Of a stretch of DNA of 64,000 nucleotides, positions 1-10,467 are shown one piece after another (within the stretch, counting starts at the first letter, position 1; each line of letters opens with the position of its first letter). The translations under genes were made by a program, and so were the position numbers. The DNA is from Daedaleopsis sinensis. Taxonomy: Eukaryota; Basidiomycota; Agaricomycetes; Polyporales; Polyporaceae. Where the stretch lies: the NCBI GenBank assembly GCA_033807695.1, contig CM066300.1, positions 5,208,001 to 5,272,000 on the forward strand, given 5' to 3'. The notes under the pieces were generated by a model. That model was not told where the DNA came from, did no database searches, and saw nothing but the letters and a program-made list of their open reading frames with translations.

Positions 1-1412
1 GGCAATGCCCAACCATATACTGTCTCAACACGCGGGGCCAGGGCCCGGTACCGACTCGGACTCGGATGCGCCGTCAGCTTCCCACGAGCTCCGACTGACG
101 TCGCACACGCTTCGTTCGCCCTCCTTCTGCGCGAATGAGTAGTCAGAGTCCTACAAGGTCGTGCCCCGAGGAGCACCCTCTCCTCATGCGGCTCGAGGCC
201 ATCCTCGCCACACAGCAGACGCACAGGGACACGCTAATCCCGGCACGCGCGGTGTTTTTGTGCCGGAGGGCGCAGTACTTACTGTCTCGGTCCAGCCACT
301 ATCCGAGTCCTCAGGCTGGAGCTCGCATCGTAGGGCGAGGCTTTCTAGTGCTGCCGCGATCAGAATCCCGATTTACGCACAGCTCGAACGCGTCATGATC
401 ATTGGAGACACCGTCTCTGATTGCAACATGCAAAACACTGTCTATCAGATAGACAACATAATTGGCAGCATACTTATGACTGTAATAGCGTTAAGTGCGA
501 TGATCGGTATCGTTCAGGTTCCTAATCCGGTTATGTTAGCGCCGGCTCATTTCTTTCTTCCACCACCATCCAAATCGAATCTACCCACCTCTCGCTCGAG
601 AAATTCCCCTGCTAAAATACCTTGATTTACAAGCATCTTACACTATCACTCCCGGATCTGATCTGCGACACCTCGTTCTACGACTGGGCGGCGAGGCGTG
701 GCGCTGTGCACAGACTGATGACCTGCCGGATGCTGGGGAAGCAAGGTGCGGTGTCATCTCAGCTGGTGCGTTACGCCTCGACGTATTCTGCGCATTAGCT
801 CCTGCGCAGTTGCCACGTCCGCGCTACTTCTCATATCAAAGTTGGTATTTTCCAGGCTCATCATCTCCGACAGACATCTGAGTAAGCGTACTACGAAGAA
901 GCACACCTTGCGGATTGCTTCCGCCCGTTTCCATTCGACCATAGCACACTACTACCGTGCACACATATCCCGGATACATCATCTCGTCCCAAAATACCAC
1001 CGCTCGGTAAGCCTGTTATAAAGCGTGATCATCTTAGACCTCTGATTGACCGCCAGCCCGAATCTCTCTCACCTCTCAGCACACGATGGGGGTTTTACCG
1101 CTCGGGTGGGTCCGCGGCACGCGCATGTGCCAGTAGAAGAGCTGATTTAGAACACAAGGCTGTGTCACACGGTCTCATCGGTGTGGTTCAATGCTGCTCG
1201 GCCAGGTGTGTCCCGTGCTGTGTGCCCCAGTACAGTACTGGAAATTCAACGCAGAGTTATATAGAGCACTGCAGAGTTCCACGGCGGTTCGTCATCCTTC
1301 TTTTTTCACTTCAGAGGGCTTACTCACTAGCTCACTTCGTCTTCGTACTGCGCCAACGCCCATCATCGGCTATACCCTAAACTTCGATATCCAGGACTAA
1401 GGCAAGACCAGC
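1..1412. other. Left-edge region without a confident gene
   Basis: No open frame here has recognisable domains or plausible splice structure. One short plus-strand frame around 650-800 reads on for about 50 codons with a Trp/Arg-rich stretch, but I do not recognise it. The last 200 bases are the likely promoter of the secreted protein gene that starts at 1413. Confidence 0.5.
1257..1264 (+). promoter_or_regulatory. TATA-like box of the secreted propeller gene
   Basis: TTATATAG lies about 150 bp upstream of the ATG at 1413, a normal distance for a fungal TATA element. It was seen by eye only. Confidence 0.4.
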
Positions 1413-3118
1413 ATGTCTTCCCGTTTCTTTGCTGCTCTCTTTGTCTCCCTTCTTGCGAGTGCCTCGCTCGGCGCGGCTGGGTTACTCCTGGATCGCGGGA
1501 CGAAGCTGCTGACGCTGTTGCCATCCCTCAATCCGTCTGGTGCGGTGTTCTGTGAGTACACGTATTTTTTGGTGGCGAATAGATTGCTGATTCATAGTCA
1601 GTCATGACCAACGAGCCCGACGAGAATGTGGTCATAGCCGCTAGCATCGACCGCGACGGGTCTCTGGTGAGCGATGCAGCTTTGAAGCATCCTCCGTTCT
1701 ATATCGACACCGATAATCTGATTTTAATGTTCTTCAGCGACTCGACCGAGCCGTATCCACGGGTGGAAGTGGAGCTCATGGAATCTCGGACCCCATCGGT
1801 GCGGACGGGCTCTTTGCACAGAGCGGTATCAAGGCTTCACAGAAAGGGCAAGTGCTTGCGACTGTGAATGTGAGTCATTCGTCTTCGTCTTGCGCCCCTC
1901 TTTCCCTAATGGAAGACTCTTCGCCGTTAGCCGGGATCGAACACTATCTCGCTCTTCTCGATCAACCCGAAGGTGCCCACGAACATCCAGCAAATCGGAA
2001 ACCCTGTCTCGTCCGAAGGCGAGTTCCCGATGTCGCTCGCATTTAATGAGGCCGGCAGACGCCTCTGCGTCCTCAACGGCGGCACAGTCAGTGGTGTCAA
2101 GTGCGTCCGGAATCGTCCACGGATATTCGAGTCACCCTACAATTAACACGTCCTGATAATCTGAAACAGCTGCTTCACCGTCGACAAGAAGACCGGCCTG
2201 AAGGCGATTCCAAACACTCTCCGTTCCCTCGCACTCAACCAGACAAACCCGCCGAACGGCCCGCCGGGGAGCGCCAGCCAGATCCTCTTCTCCCCGGACG
2301 GAACGCAGGTCCTCGCGTCCGTCAAGGGCAACCCGCCCCTGACGTCCGGGTTCATCGCCGTCTGGGACGTGCAGGCCGACGGCTCGCTCTCGTCCGACTT
2401 CACGCGCATCACGCCCCCCGCGGGGACCGGACTCACATTCTCGATGACACCGATCCCGGGGAAGAACGCGCTACTCAACACGGACCCGAACCTAGGCTTC
2501 GCGATCATCGACCTTGCGGGGAACCGGTCGCAGGCGGTGGCCATCGAGGGCCAGGGCGCGACATGCTGGTCGAGCATGAGCGCGAAAACGGGCAACTTCT
2601 ATCTCACAGACGTCGGCACTGCGACTGTTACGGAGGTCTCGGTGGACGATGATCTCCAGCCGACCATTGTGAAGGTATGTACCCGCGACGTTACAGCCTG
2701 TTGCATTGGGCACACGACTGATGTGCGGGCGTACCTGGCAGCAATACAAGCAGGTGGCGGGTTCTGGGACGATCGACAACGACATCGCTACCGTTGGTGG
2801 CAAGGAGTACGTGCAAACTCGTTGCTCAAGGATGGCTCTTGTGCATGTCTAGTGACGCTCGAAGCTAACAGGACTCCGTGATCGCAGCTTCCTTTACATC
2901 CTCGCTGCCAACGCGGCCACCGTTGATATTCTAGCCCTCAAGGGACCCGGTCATGCCGAGAATGCCGGTACAATAGACATCGCTGGTCCTAGCAGGCTCG
3001 CAGGCATCCCCATCAGTAAGCGTCCATCTAATGCTAATTTTATATGCTATTTGCTTGAATTCTATTGCTACTAGCTCCCGTGAACCTTCAAGGCATGACG
3101 CATTTCATCACCGAGTAA
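1413..3118 (+). CDS. Secreted beta-propeller-like protein (lactonase/carboxymuconate cyclase-like)
   Basis: This is a multi-exon gene that starts with a clear signal peptide (MSSRFFAALFVSLLASASLG). Frames join well across short introns. The first runs 1552-1601 (GTGAGT..CAG) and gives GAVFFMTNEPDEN. Later exons read LDRAVSTGGSGAHGISD, then SQGQ-like and SNTISLFSINP segments, then a long exon with FSPDGTQVLASVKG and FTRITPPAGTGLTFSM. The last exon ends NLQGMTHFITE and a TAA at 3116-3118. The repeated short beta-strand pattern and FSPDGTQ-type motifs resemble the 7-bladed lactonase/3-carboxymuconate cyclase fold, which is common in secreted basidiomycete proteins of unknown function. No catalytic activity can be assigned. 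The exact borders of the last two introns are less certain than the rest. Confidence 0.75.
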
Positions 3119-3362
3119 GAGGTCGATGTGACGTTGTCTGTGCCATGTTCTCTCAGTTGTCTCCCGCTTTCATTATTCACGAGCCGTCGATGTCTCAGAA
3201 CATTGTTTCGATCCCGGTTAGGACTTCTATGATTATCTGACGAAATACATAGTATCACTGACAGACGGCCCGCGGAAAGACGAGACCCGGTCGGCACATA
3301 CAAACCCAATCCTTTGCCCAGATGATGAAATATGACTTAGCCCAGAAGAAGAGCATATACGC

Positions 3363-3975
3363 CTACGCCTGCACAATCACATCGTCCGCCGTGCACAGCA
3401 CCTCCCCGGGGTAGATGTTCGTGCACCCCGCGTTCACGTTCGGGTTGTTCGCGAGCAGGATGTCGAGCGTCGTCCCCGCCGCAGACGCGATCCCCGGGCA
3501 GCTGTCGCCCGCTTCGACGACGTGGGTCACTTGGCAGTCCTGCCCGGTAATGCCGAGGCAGAGCGGCTGTAGTAGTGTGGACACAGGGAGTCAGCGTGCG
3601 TAGAGGAAGCATGAGATGCATAAGATGTGTGCGGACCTCGCCGACGAAAAGGTTGTCGCAGAGCGGGTCGATCTTGTCCTTGTTCACGGTCGTAAGTTGG
3701 TAGCTGTGCACGAGCAGTGTCAGTGGTACTGTTTCTAGCCCGGAAGGACGGAGAGCGCACGTCGAGGTGCTCGTCTTTGCGGAGATTTCGTCGCAGAAGT
3801 CGCCCGGGACGACTGTATAGTTGCGAGCGCAGTTGGGCTCTTGTGCGTTGACTGCATGATAGAGGTAGAATTAGTCAGCGCTATTTTTCTTGAATGCCAG
3901 CATTAAAGGGTACTCACCGCCGGAAATGGCGACTACGGCACAGACCACAGCGGTGATCATGGAGTGAGAGAACAT
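3363..3975 (-). CDS. Secreted two-LysM protein, copy 1
   Basis: Exon 1 (3918-3975) encodes a signal peptide (MFSHSMITAVVCAVVAISGG). After a phase-1 intron the mature protein begins AQEPNCARNYTVVPGDFC. Two LysM modules follow. The first is NYTVVPGDFCDEIS..YQLTTVN..LCDNLFVGEPLC. The second is VTHVVEAGDSCPGIA..LLANNP..IYPGEVLC. The end is DVIVQA and a TAG at 3363-3365. There are four exons, and the conserved Cys pairs and YPGEVLC ends are typical of fungal CBM50 proteins that bind chitin or related glycans outside the cell. The roughly 150-aa size and lack of any catalytic domain suggest an effector-like or cell-wall protein. Copies 2 and 3 lie at 5367-6011 and 19465-20069; copy 3 is the closest relative. 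Confidence 0.85.
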
Positions 3976-4064
3976 GGTCGAAGCAGGAGAGAAGTTGTGA
4001 AGGTGCGAGGCTGCAAGCTCGGGGAGGGAAGAGCAGTGAGGAATGACCGCTGCACTAGTAGCCC

Positions 4065-4071
4065 TTTTAAA
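4065..4071 (-). promoter_or_regulatory. TATA-like box of LysM copy 1
   Basis: On the minus strand TTTAAAAGGGCT lies about 90 bp upstream of the start at 3975. A very similar TTAAAAAGGCT sits at the same distance before LysM copy 3, which supports a shared core promoter. Confidence 0.45.
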
Positions 4072-4129
4072 CCCCCGTCCTTGCAGTGGTAGCGCGTACG
4101 AGATATACACTCCGTTCTCCAGCAACAAC

Positions 4130-5366
4130 CAAATCGGGATGTTCTTTTGCCGCGTTTGATTCTGGAGTCTTGAAAGCCAAAGGAAATTCCGAGATGACTC
4201 GAGTCGGGTAAAGCTCCCTTCAGACCGCGCTACACACTACTGTACAAGCAATTCGAGCAGTTGAGCGGAAATATTGACTCTCGGTACCGATGCGCACGGC
4301 CATGAGCGGGTTGCGTGACGTGCCGCTCTAGCTGGCGGTGACAGGTTTGATGAACCTGGCAGAAGGGTATTGGGCGGCCGCAGCGCTTCAGGTTGTTGAT
4401 CATCATGTTCTATTGAATCCGTGTATACTCATGGGAACCGGAAGAATTCTCTGAAACTGCGGACCACGCAGAGTAATATAAGCGGACATCCCGGGCCATC
4501 TATGCGACATTTATGCACCTTACTGCTACGTTCAGCACTCGATATCCACCCGGAGAAACATGTATGTGTGTGCGTTCGTCGAAACAAGTGCGCCGTTAAC
4601 AAGTGTATATGTGGCGGTGTAACATAAGTATGGGAACTAATAAATCAGCAAACGGCGCCGAGTCATATTCATCCCATGCTCCCAGCCGCGAGGCGGCTCG
4701 CAAGCGTGTGCGTTGATGTACCCACTACCACGAGCTGACGCTACAACAGGTCGACACTTATAAGCCCAACCATACGAGTCATATGTCAGAGCAGTGAAGA
4801 TGAAGATATGCTTTGACGAAGCCCTGGGGTGTGAATCAAAATCGAAGGCAACAACGTCCGCACGGCGAGTCATGTTTTCTACTCACCGATGGAGGCTTAT
4901 GTCCAATGGGGTTACACCGGCGTCGCATGAGTTGCATGTACGGCGGCAGTGTCGCGTGACCGCTGCAGCTGTCGATGACCTGCATAATTGGCAGATGACA
5001 GCTGTCGATGACCTGCATAATTGGCAGATGACGGTCGAGTCGGTCAATGTGAATCAGGCTGCCAGGTCAGAGTTATGTTCAAGAGTGTCTTCACCTGCCA
5101 ACCAATATGCGTTTGATCAGGTGGCAGTCTCCACTTGTGCTGTCACAGAACGACTCGGCAGCGGCCCTTCTCCGGGCAAAAAGCCCCCAAGCCCGACACC
5201 AGGGATTTGAATGATGATGATATCCAATCAACTTACCTGCCACGGGAACGAAGTTGCGTTCAATGCAAATATAACACTCGTGCTGTTTGCTGCGATAAGT
5301 TGTACATTTTGAATTCAGTAGCCACTATTCCCATTAAGTAGGGATACTCAGCAGGATCGCAGCTTT
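4130..5366. other. Intergenic region between LysM copies 1 and 2
   Basis: No gene is supported. The stretch contains the perfect 33-bp tandem repeat at 4967-5032. Otherwise there are only short frames without domains. Confidence 0.5.
4967..5032 (+). repeat. Perfect 33-bp tandem duplication
   Basis: Two identical adjacent 33-bp units (4967-4999 and 5000-5032), each starting AGCTGTCGATGACCTGCATA. The sequence is absent elsewhere in the window as far as I can see. The perfect identity implies a recent event. Confidence 0.95.
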
Positions 5367-6011
5367 TCAAGAGTTACAGGGCGTGACGATAACATCATCC
5401 GCTGTGCACAGGACGTCTCCGACGATGAGCGCATTGCAGTCGGTAGTCGGGTTGTTCGCGAGGAGGATGTCGAGCGTCGTATCGGCCCTCGCCACAATCG
5501 ACTCGCATGTGTCACCCGCCTGGATGACATGGGTGACCTGGCAATCCTCGCCGATAATGCCGAGACAGAGTTTCTATGCGGCGAAATGAGTCTGGATTTG
5601 CGCCCTCTAGAATCAACGAAGAGTTAGAGTCAAACGAACCTCTCCAATTGCGAGATTGTCACAGCGAGCGTCGATGAGGCTGGGGTTCGCACTCATCAGC
5701 TGGAAGCTGTGGTTGATTAATCGATCGCAGAAGGTGTGAGAGTGCCACTGCGTGAAGAAAACAAAGGTGTCGAACCTTGAGATACCCCTCTTCTCCTCTA
5801 TGATCTGGCAGGTGTCTCCTGTGACAACCGTATAGGTACGAGCGCACTGTCCTGTCCAGCATCGAGGCTTCAGCGGATTCGCTGAGAGGGAAATAGCACA
5901 CGGTTAGCAACGAGCAGGCTTTGACCGACGGAGATGACCGGGATACTTACCAACGCAGGTGACGACAGCGTAAAAGAGTGCGGCGAGGATAGTACTAGTG
6001 CGGGAGAGCAT
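5367..6011 (-). CDS. Secreted two-LysM protein, copy 2
   Basis: The ATG at 6011 opens a signal peptide (MLSRTSTILAALFYAVVTCVG). The mature part reads KPRCWTGQCARTYTVVTGDTC, a first LysM (..FQLMSANPSLIDARCDNLAIGE) and a second (VTHVIQAGDTCESIV..LLANNP..LIVGDVLC). It ends VIVTPCNS with TGA at 5367-5369. Four exons join in frame across short GT-AG introns. Compared with copies 1 and 3 it has a longer basic, Cys-containing linker before the first LysM, and IVGDVLC replaces IYPGEVLC, so it is the most diverged member. A good TATA box sits about 105 bp upstream. The likely role is extracellular glycan (chitin-type) binding. Confidence 0.82.
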
Positions 6012-6115
6012 AGTGGGACGGGTTTGAGGATCGCGGACAAAGAATGGCACGAATAAGGAGGTACTGCGAGCTCAAGGTATGCAGCGCAGCGAGGGGAAAG
6101 GAGTCGCATGCGCAG

Positions 6116-6124
6116 CTTTTATAG
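6116..6124 (-). promoter_or_regulatory. TATA box of LysM copy 2
   Basis: CTATAAAAG on the minus strand, about 105 bp before the ATG at 6011. This is a near-consensus TATA element. Confidence 0.55.
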
Positions 6125-6129
6125 CTGCA

Positions 6130-7069
6130 CAGCAGAATGGAGCTCCATTGTCAGCGAGTGAGAGCAGAGAGTCTGGTTACAGCTGAGATCAAGCATCATG
6201 AGAGGCGTTACGAGCGGGGTGAGGGAAAGAAACAACGGTCTTGACACATTTTACTTCCTGTACCTCGTGGATACCGAGGTATTGATGATGGCCAGAAGTT
6301 GTATCAGACAGGAACGATTCAGCCAGAGTCAGAATGACACGTCAAGTAGGCCTTCGGGCAGTTAGCAGGAGGCCGAGCTGCAGGCACATCATGGATTCGT
6401 CTCATGCCTGTGGGATACTCCCTGCGCTATCACTTCTACGCGATCCGGGACGGACTTGAGACGGACATACCACACGGCCCGGCGGTTGTTGTATTCTCGG
6501 CCGACATCAACTGAATGCATGAGGAGGAGCTAAGCAGTCGTGCGGAGGAACCACCGGAGTCGGGCGGGGATGCTAGGCACTGGCACAGATTCGGAGTCAC
6601 AGACGCATAGAACTGCTCTCTAAGGATCAAAGTGGGCGGAGCCGGATGTATGTATAGGACTATTGAATCTGGCCTAGAGAGATGAGCAAGCCGGTCGCAA
6701 TTTAGATACTGCATACACCCCAGCTTAATATCCAGCAAGATAGAAGCAAAGTTGAGAGGACGGACTAGCAGTAATAGCAGAATCAATCTTGCGAGGAAGA
6801 GGAAGAGGAGGAGTTGATTTTAAGCGCACGCGAGAGTATGTACATAGTTACCTTTTTAAGGAGCAGGGCAAAAAGTTGTGAAGCGCCGGTCAACATAGTC
6901 AGAACCTTCTGATTCCACCACCACATCCGCCTCCTCCTCCTCCTCTCGCAACTCGTACCCCTCTCATAAGCTTGTTACTGGCTGTGTCAAAATATCTGGA
7001 CTACTTGCGGCAGCTCAGCGAGGCCTCTCGCGCCAGCTAGCGAATCTACCTGCACTTGTACATATCATC
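6130..7069. other. Intergenic region before DUS1
   Basis: No convincing gene. The stretch holds purine-rich (GGA/GAA)n around 6791-6811 and (CTC)n around 6931-6947, probably part of the DUS1 promoter or 5' leader. A 116-codon minus-strand frame at 6436-6786 has no homology I recognise. Confidence 0.5.
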
Positions 7070-8926
7070 ATGCCTGGGGTCACGCTCGAGAACAAGAACA
7101 GGAAGCTGCGGGGGTACGAGTTCTTCGAAAAGGTTCTAGGGTCCCCGAAGTTTATCGTTGCTCCGATGGTCGACCAAAGCGAGCTGGTGAGTCCCTGTAG
7201 TCGTCTTTACGCGGGAGGACAGGAACGAGCGAGGCGTGAATCATCTAGGCGTGGAGGAAGCTATCAAGGAGGTACGGCGCGCAGGTGCGTGTTATTTCTG
7301 GAGTTGTGTCCCTTTTTCAACGTGCTGGCAGTTGGTCTACACTCCGATGATCAATGCGAAGGTGCGGCTTGAACTTCCGCTTGTAGCGACGCCCGGCGAC
7401 GCTCATGCTGCTGCGCTGTCGGATAGATGTTCGCTGAAGGCGTACGCAAACCCTACCGAGAACAGAACTTCGACACCGTGCACGGAGAAGAGGGCGGCCC
7501 CGAAGACAGACCACTCATCGTGCAGTTCTGCGCGAACAACCCGGACCACCTGCTCACCTCCGCGAAGCTGGTCGAGCCGTACTGCGACGCCGTAGACATC
7601 AACCTCGGGTGCCCGCAGGACATTGCGCGGAGGGGCCACTACGGGTCCTTCCTCCAGGACGAGTGGGACCTCATCTACCGGTTGAGTACGTCCCAGCCGC
7701 GTCTCGCAGTGGCCTCAGTCGTTCTGACGCGTGAGTAGTCAGCACTCTGCATGAGAACCTCTCTATCCCAGTCACTGCCAAATTCCGCGTGTTCCCGACG
7801 GTCGAGAAGACGGTGGAATACGCGAAGATGCTGGAGCGCGCGGGTGCGCAGATGCTCACATGCCACGGACGGACGCGCGAGCAGCGCGGGCACAGATCGG
7901 TGCGTTCACCCTAATCCTCAGCATAGACCTCGCCTGAGCAAGGGGCGCGGACGCAGGGCGTAGCAGACTGGGACAAGATCCGTGCGGTGAAGGAGGCAGT
8001 CTCTGTCCCGGTCATCGCGAACGGCAACATCCTCTTCTACAGCGACGTTGAGCGATGTCTCGCCGCGACGGGCGCGGACGCCGTCATGTCCGCCGAAGGG
8101 AACTTGTACAACCCCGCGATCTTCCAGCCCGGCCCCTCCTCCTCCTCTGCCTCCTCCAGCACCGAGGCTGCCTCGTCGGCTCCGGCTTCGGAGTATCTCA
8201 CGGGAAACCACCCGCGGAACACACACCTAGCGCTGGAGTATCTCGCGATCGTAAAGTCGCAGAAGACGCTGACGACGCCGAGCGCGGTCAAGGGCCACCT
8301 GTTCAAGCTCCTGCGTCCCGCGCTCGGACACTACCGCGACCTCCGGGAGCGGCTCGGCCGTGTCCGCGTCGAGCGGCACGAGCGGGACAAGGACGGCGGG
8401 TCGGCGTGGGAGCGGTACGAGGAGATCATTCGCGAGCTGGATGCGAGGCTCGAGGTATGTGTTCTCTCGCTGAGTGCTCTCTGACCGGACCTGATGCATG
8501 ATGGGGCTCTGCGCAGGTCGACATCGAGGCTGCGCAAGGCAAGTCGCTGGAGGAGCTCTCGCCGGTGGACGAGGCGACGGGGTTCCCGGTGCTCCCGCAC
8601 TGGCTCGCACAGCCGTATATACGCCCGCTGCCCACTGAGCCAGAGGCGGCGCAACCTCCGCAGCAGAGCGAGAAGAGCGGGGTCGAGCTCGTTGTCGGTA
8701 CGTCTGCTAGCGCTGCGGCTGTCGCTAGCTCACTGACTGTTGGTGCTTCCTTGCAGAGTGCGCCGTAGAGGATTCGGCTGCTCGCGGCTCCAAACGCGCC
8801 ATCTCGGAGGAGAGACCGGGCAGTGAGGCTGCTGGGCGCACGGAAGGATCGGCTGAGTCGAAGAGAGCCAAGCTTGCGATGGATGAGACGGGTTCGGATG
8901 TGTCTTCTGCGGTCGCAGTAGGTTGA
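7070..8926 (+). CDS. DUS1: tRNA-dihydrouridine synthase 1 (DUS1-type)
   Basis: This FMN enzyme reduces uridine to dihydrouridine in the D-loop of tRNA (positions 16/17 for Dus1). Exon 1 gives [20 protein letters not shown] and [13 protein letters not shown]. Small exons then give [12 protein letters not shown] and [11 protein letters not shown] long exon has [11 protein letters not shown] and [20 protein letters not shown]. The GCP loop carries the catalytic Cys of the family. Later exons give [69 protein letters not shown] and [17 protein letters not shown], which complete the TIM barrel and FMN site. The C-terminal part is basic and disordered and ends SSAVAVG with TGA at 8924-8926. The gene has several short introns, and the ATG at 7070 opens the first conserved segment. 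Confidence 0.93.
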
Positions 8927-9043
8927 GAGGGGCTCTTACCCACTGGATCGTTTAGATATGGATATCGTGCTAAGACTGCGCGATTATTTGGGTTCGGATT
9001 GTGTCTTCCGCGTTCACAGTTGGTTGAAACGGAGTTCCTGGGT

Positions 9044-10129
9044 TTAGGTTTTTAAGATCTTACCTACTGTACCGTGCAGACATGGATATACTCTGATCTC
9101 GCGACTCATACTTAAGTATGTTTCTGTATGTTCACGTCTGTGCACGTAGGTTCGGAACAAACCCCTCACACGCAAACGCAGAGTAAAGTTGATATTGTCG
9201 TAGACGTTCCCCCCAGGCGTTGAGAGTTGTGGACGAAATCTCGAGCTCGATCTCGAGCGCTTTTGGTGAGGCTTACAAGACATCTTTGGACGGTACTGCG
9301 TGCGTAAAATAAGTACTAATACCACCCTAAGGAGCAATTGGGGGACATACTGGTAGCTGACAGATAATCCCATATGATTGAATGTGTCTATAACGCGCCG
9401 GCTTGAACCCGTGCTCGAGAGAAACATCCCAATGACGAGCTGAAAAGCGTCGGTCGCCCGGTTACGTCCATGTGGAAGCATGCTGATGATAACGACAACA
9501 ATCTAGAATATCTCAATTAGCTTGTCGCATAGCAAAAGGAAAGACGAGGCCATGCTAGTGAGCTCACCCTTGTAGCCATCTCATCCTTGTTCAACTTGCT
9601 TGTCTTGTTTTTGCGCTCGTACGTGTTTGCAGCGGTGAGGAGGGTGAATAGAAGAAGCCACAAGCAGGGTAATAGCCGTTGGAATGTACTGGCTGGCAGA
9701 GGTTGAAGTGCGAGATTGGTCGTCATGATCAAAGGGACATTCACGCCTGACGAAGAGAGCTGTAGGGACGGCTCTCGGCATGCACGCGAAGACTCTTCTA
9801 CCATAATCTCCGTGGCCTTTTTGGTGATGGCCAGCTTGAGCTCTTTCTTCGAGCTATCGGACGAGCCCGCAAACCATGCATCGAGGATGCGGCTAGGAGG
9901 GAATGCCTTGCCCGGGGAATGTGCTAGAGTACGTCGGGCATGATGCATGAGCACTGATCTCGGGATCCTGGCTCGTGTAGAACGTGAGGAGAAAGTCATT
10001 GAAAGGTGCCCATTTGTTTGCCTTAACCGCTTGGAGAGCCCCGTGTATCTTCGCTATCCTTCGAGCCTGATTGCTCTGCTGCTCGTCAGCCTCGGAGTCT
10101 GTGTTGCTCGCATGGGGTACGTCGGACAT
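9044..10129 (-). pseudogene. Truncated, frameshifted DUF6589 relic
   Basis: Starting at the ATG near 10129 (MSDVPHASNTDSEADEQQ) the minus strand reads KIHGALQAVKANKWAPFNDF and LLTFYTSQDPEISAHAS, the typical N-terminus of basidiomycete DUF6589 proteins. The frame then shifts by one base near 9930. It continues as AFPPSRILDAWFAGSSDSSK and LQPLPASTFQRLLPCLWLLL. A further segment after about 9480 reads DAFQLVIGMFLSSTGSSRRV followed by HMGLSVSYQ. Another shifted piece near 9200 carries VYDNINFTLR, the conserved DN motif. The rest of the roughly 1000-aa family length is missing. The relic is a cousin of the intact gene at 30800-33917, not a recent copy of it. Some breaks could be unrecognised introns, but the truncation is clear. 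Confidence 0.65.
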
Positions 10130-10467
10130 GAGCGCTAGCGTTGTGCGGAAGAGGGTGCGGGCGCTCCGATGGCCAGTTCCGATATATAACATGGATCACT
10201 ATCGCAAATTGGAACTCCGATTACCTCATGTTGTTACTGATTCTAATCAAAATACCGTCCCCCAGACCCCTCCATCAATACGGACTTTGAGACAAGACAC
10301 GAGTTCACGTCCAACGCTCTAGACTAGAATATTTGTGGCCAATTGCAATTGGTAACGCGAAAGATCGAGAACCATCTCCGGTTATCTCGCAATATCGCGC
10401 AGGCGTCTATCTGCAATAGCACTATCGTCATAGCAAGCGCTCAGATCCCGTCTTTCGTTCTGCAGCC
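10130..10467. other. Intergenic region between DUF6589 relic and DSK2
   Basis: No gene. It presumably holds the DSK2 promoter. No clear TATA box was seen. Confidence 0.4.

Noticed and set aside
4967..5032. CRISPR-like direct repeat
   Set aside because: Only two directly adjacent units with no spacers, in a eukaryotic genome; a simple tandem duplication.
6436..6786. 116-codon minus-strand frame with a hydrophobic start
   Set aside because: No family recognised, no splice partners, and composition like the surrounding intergenic DNA.
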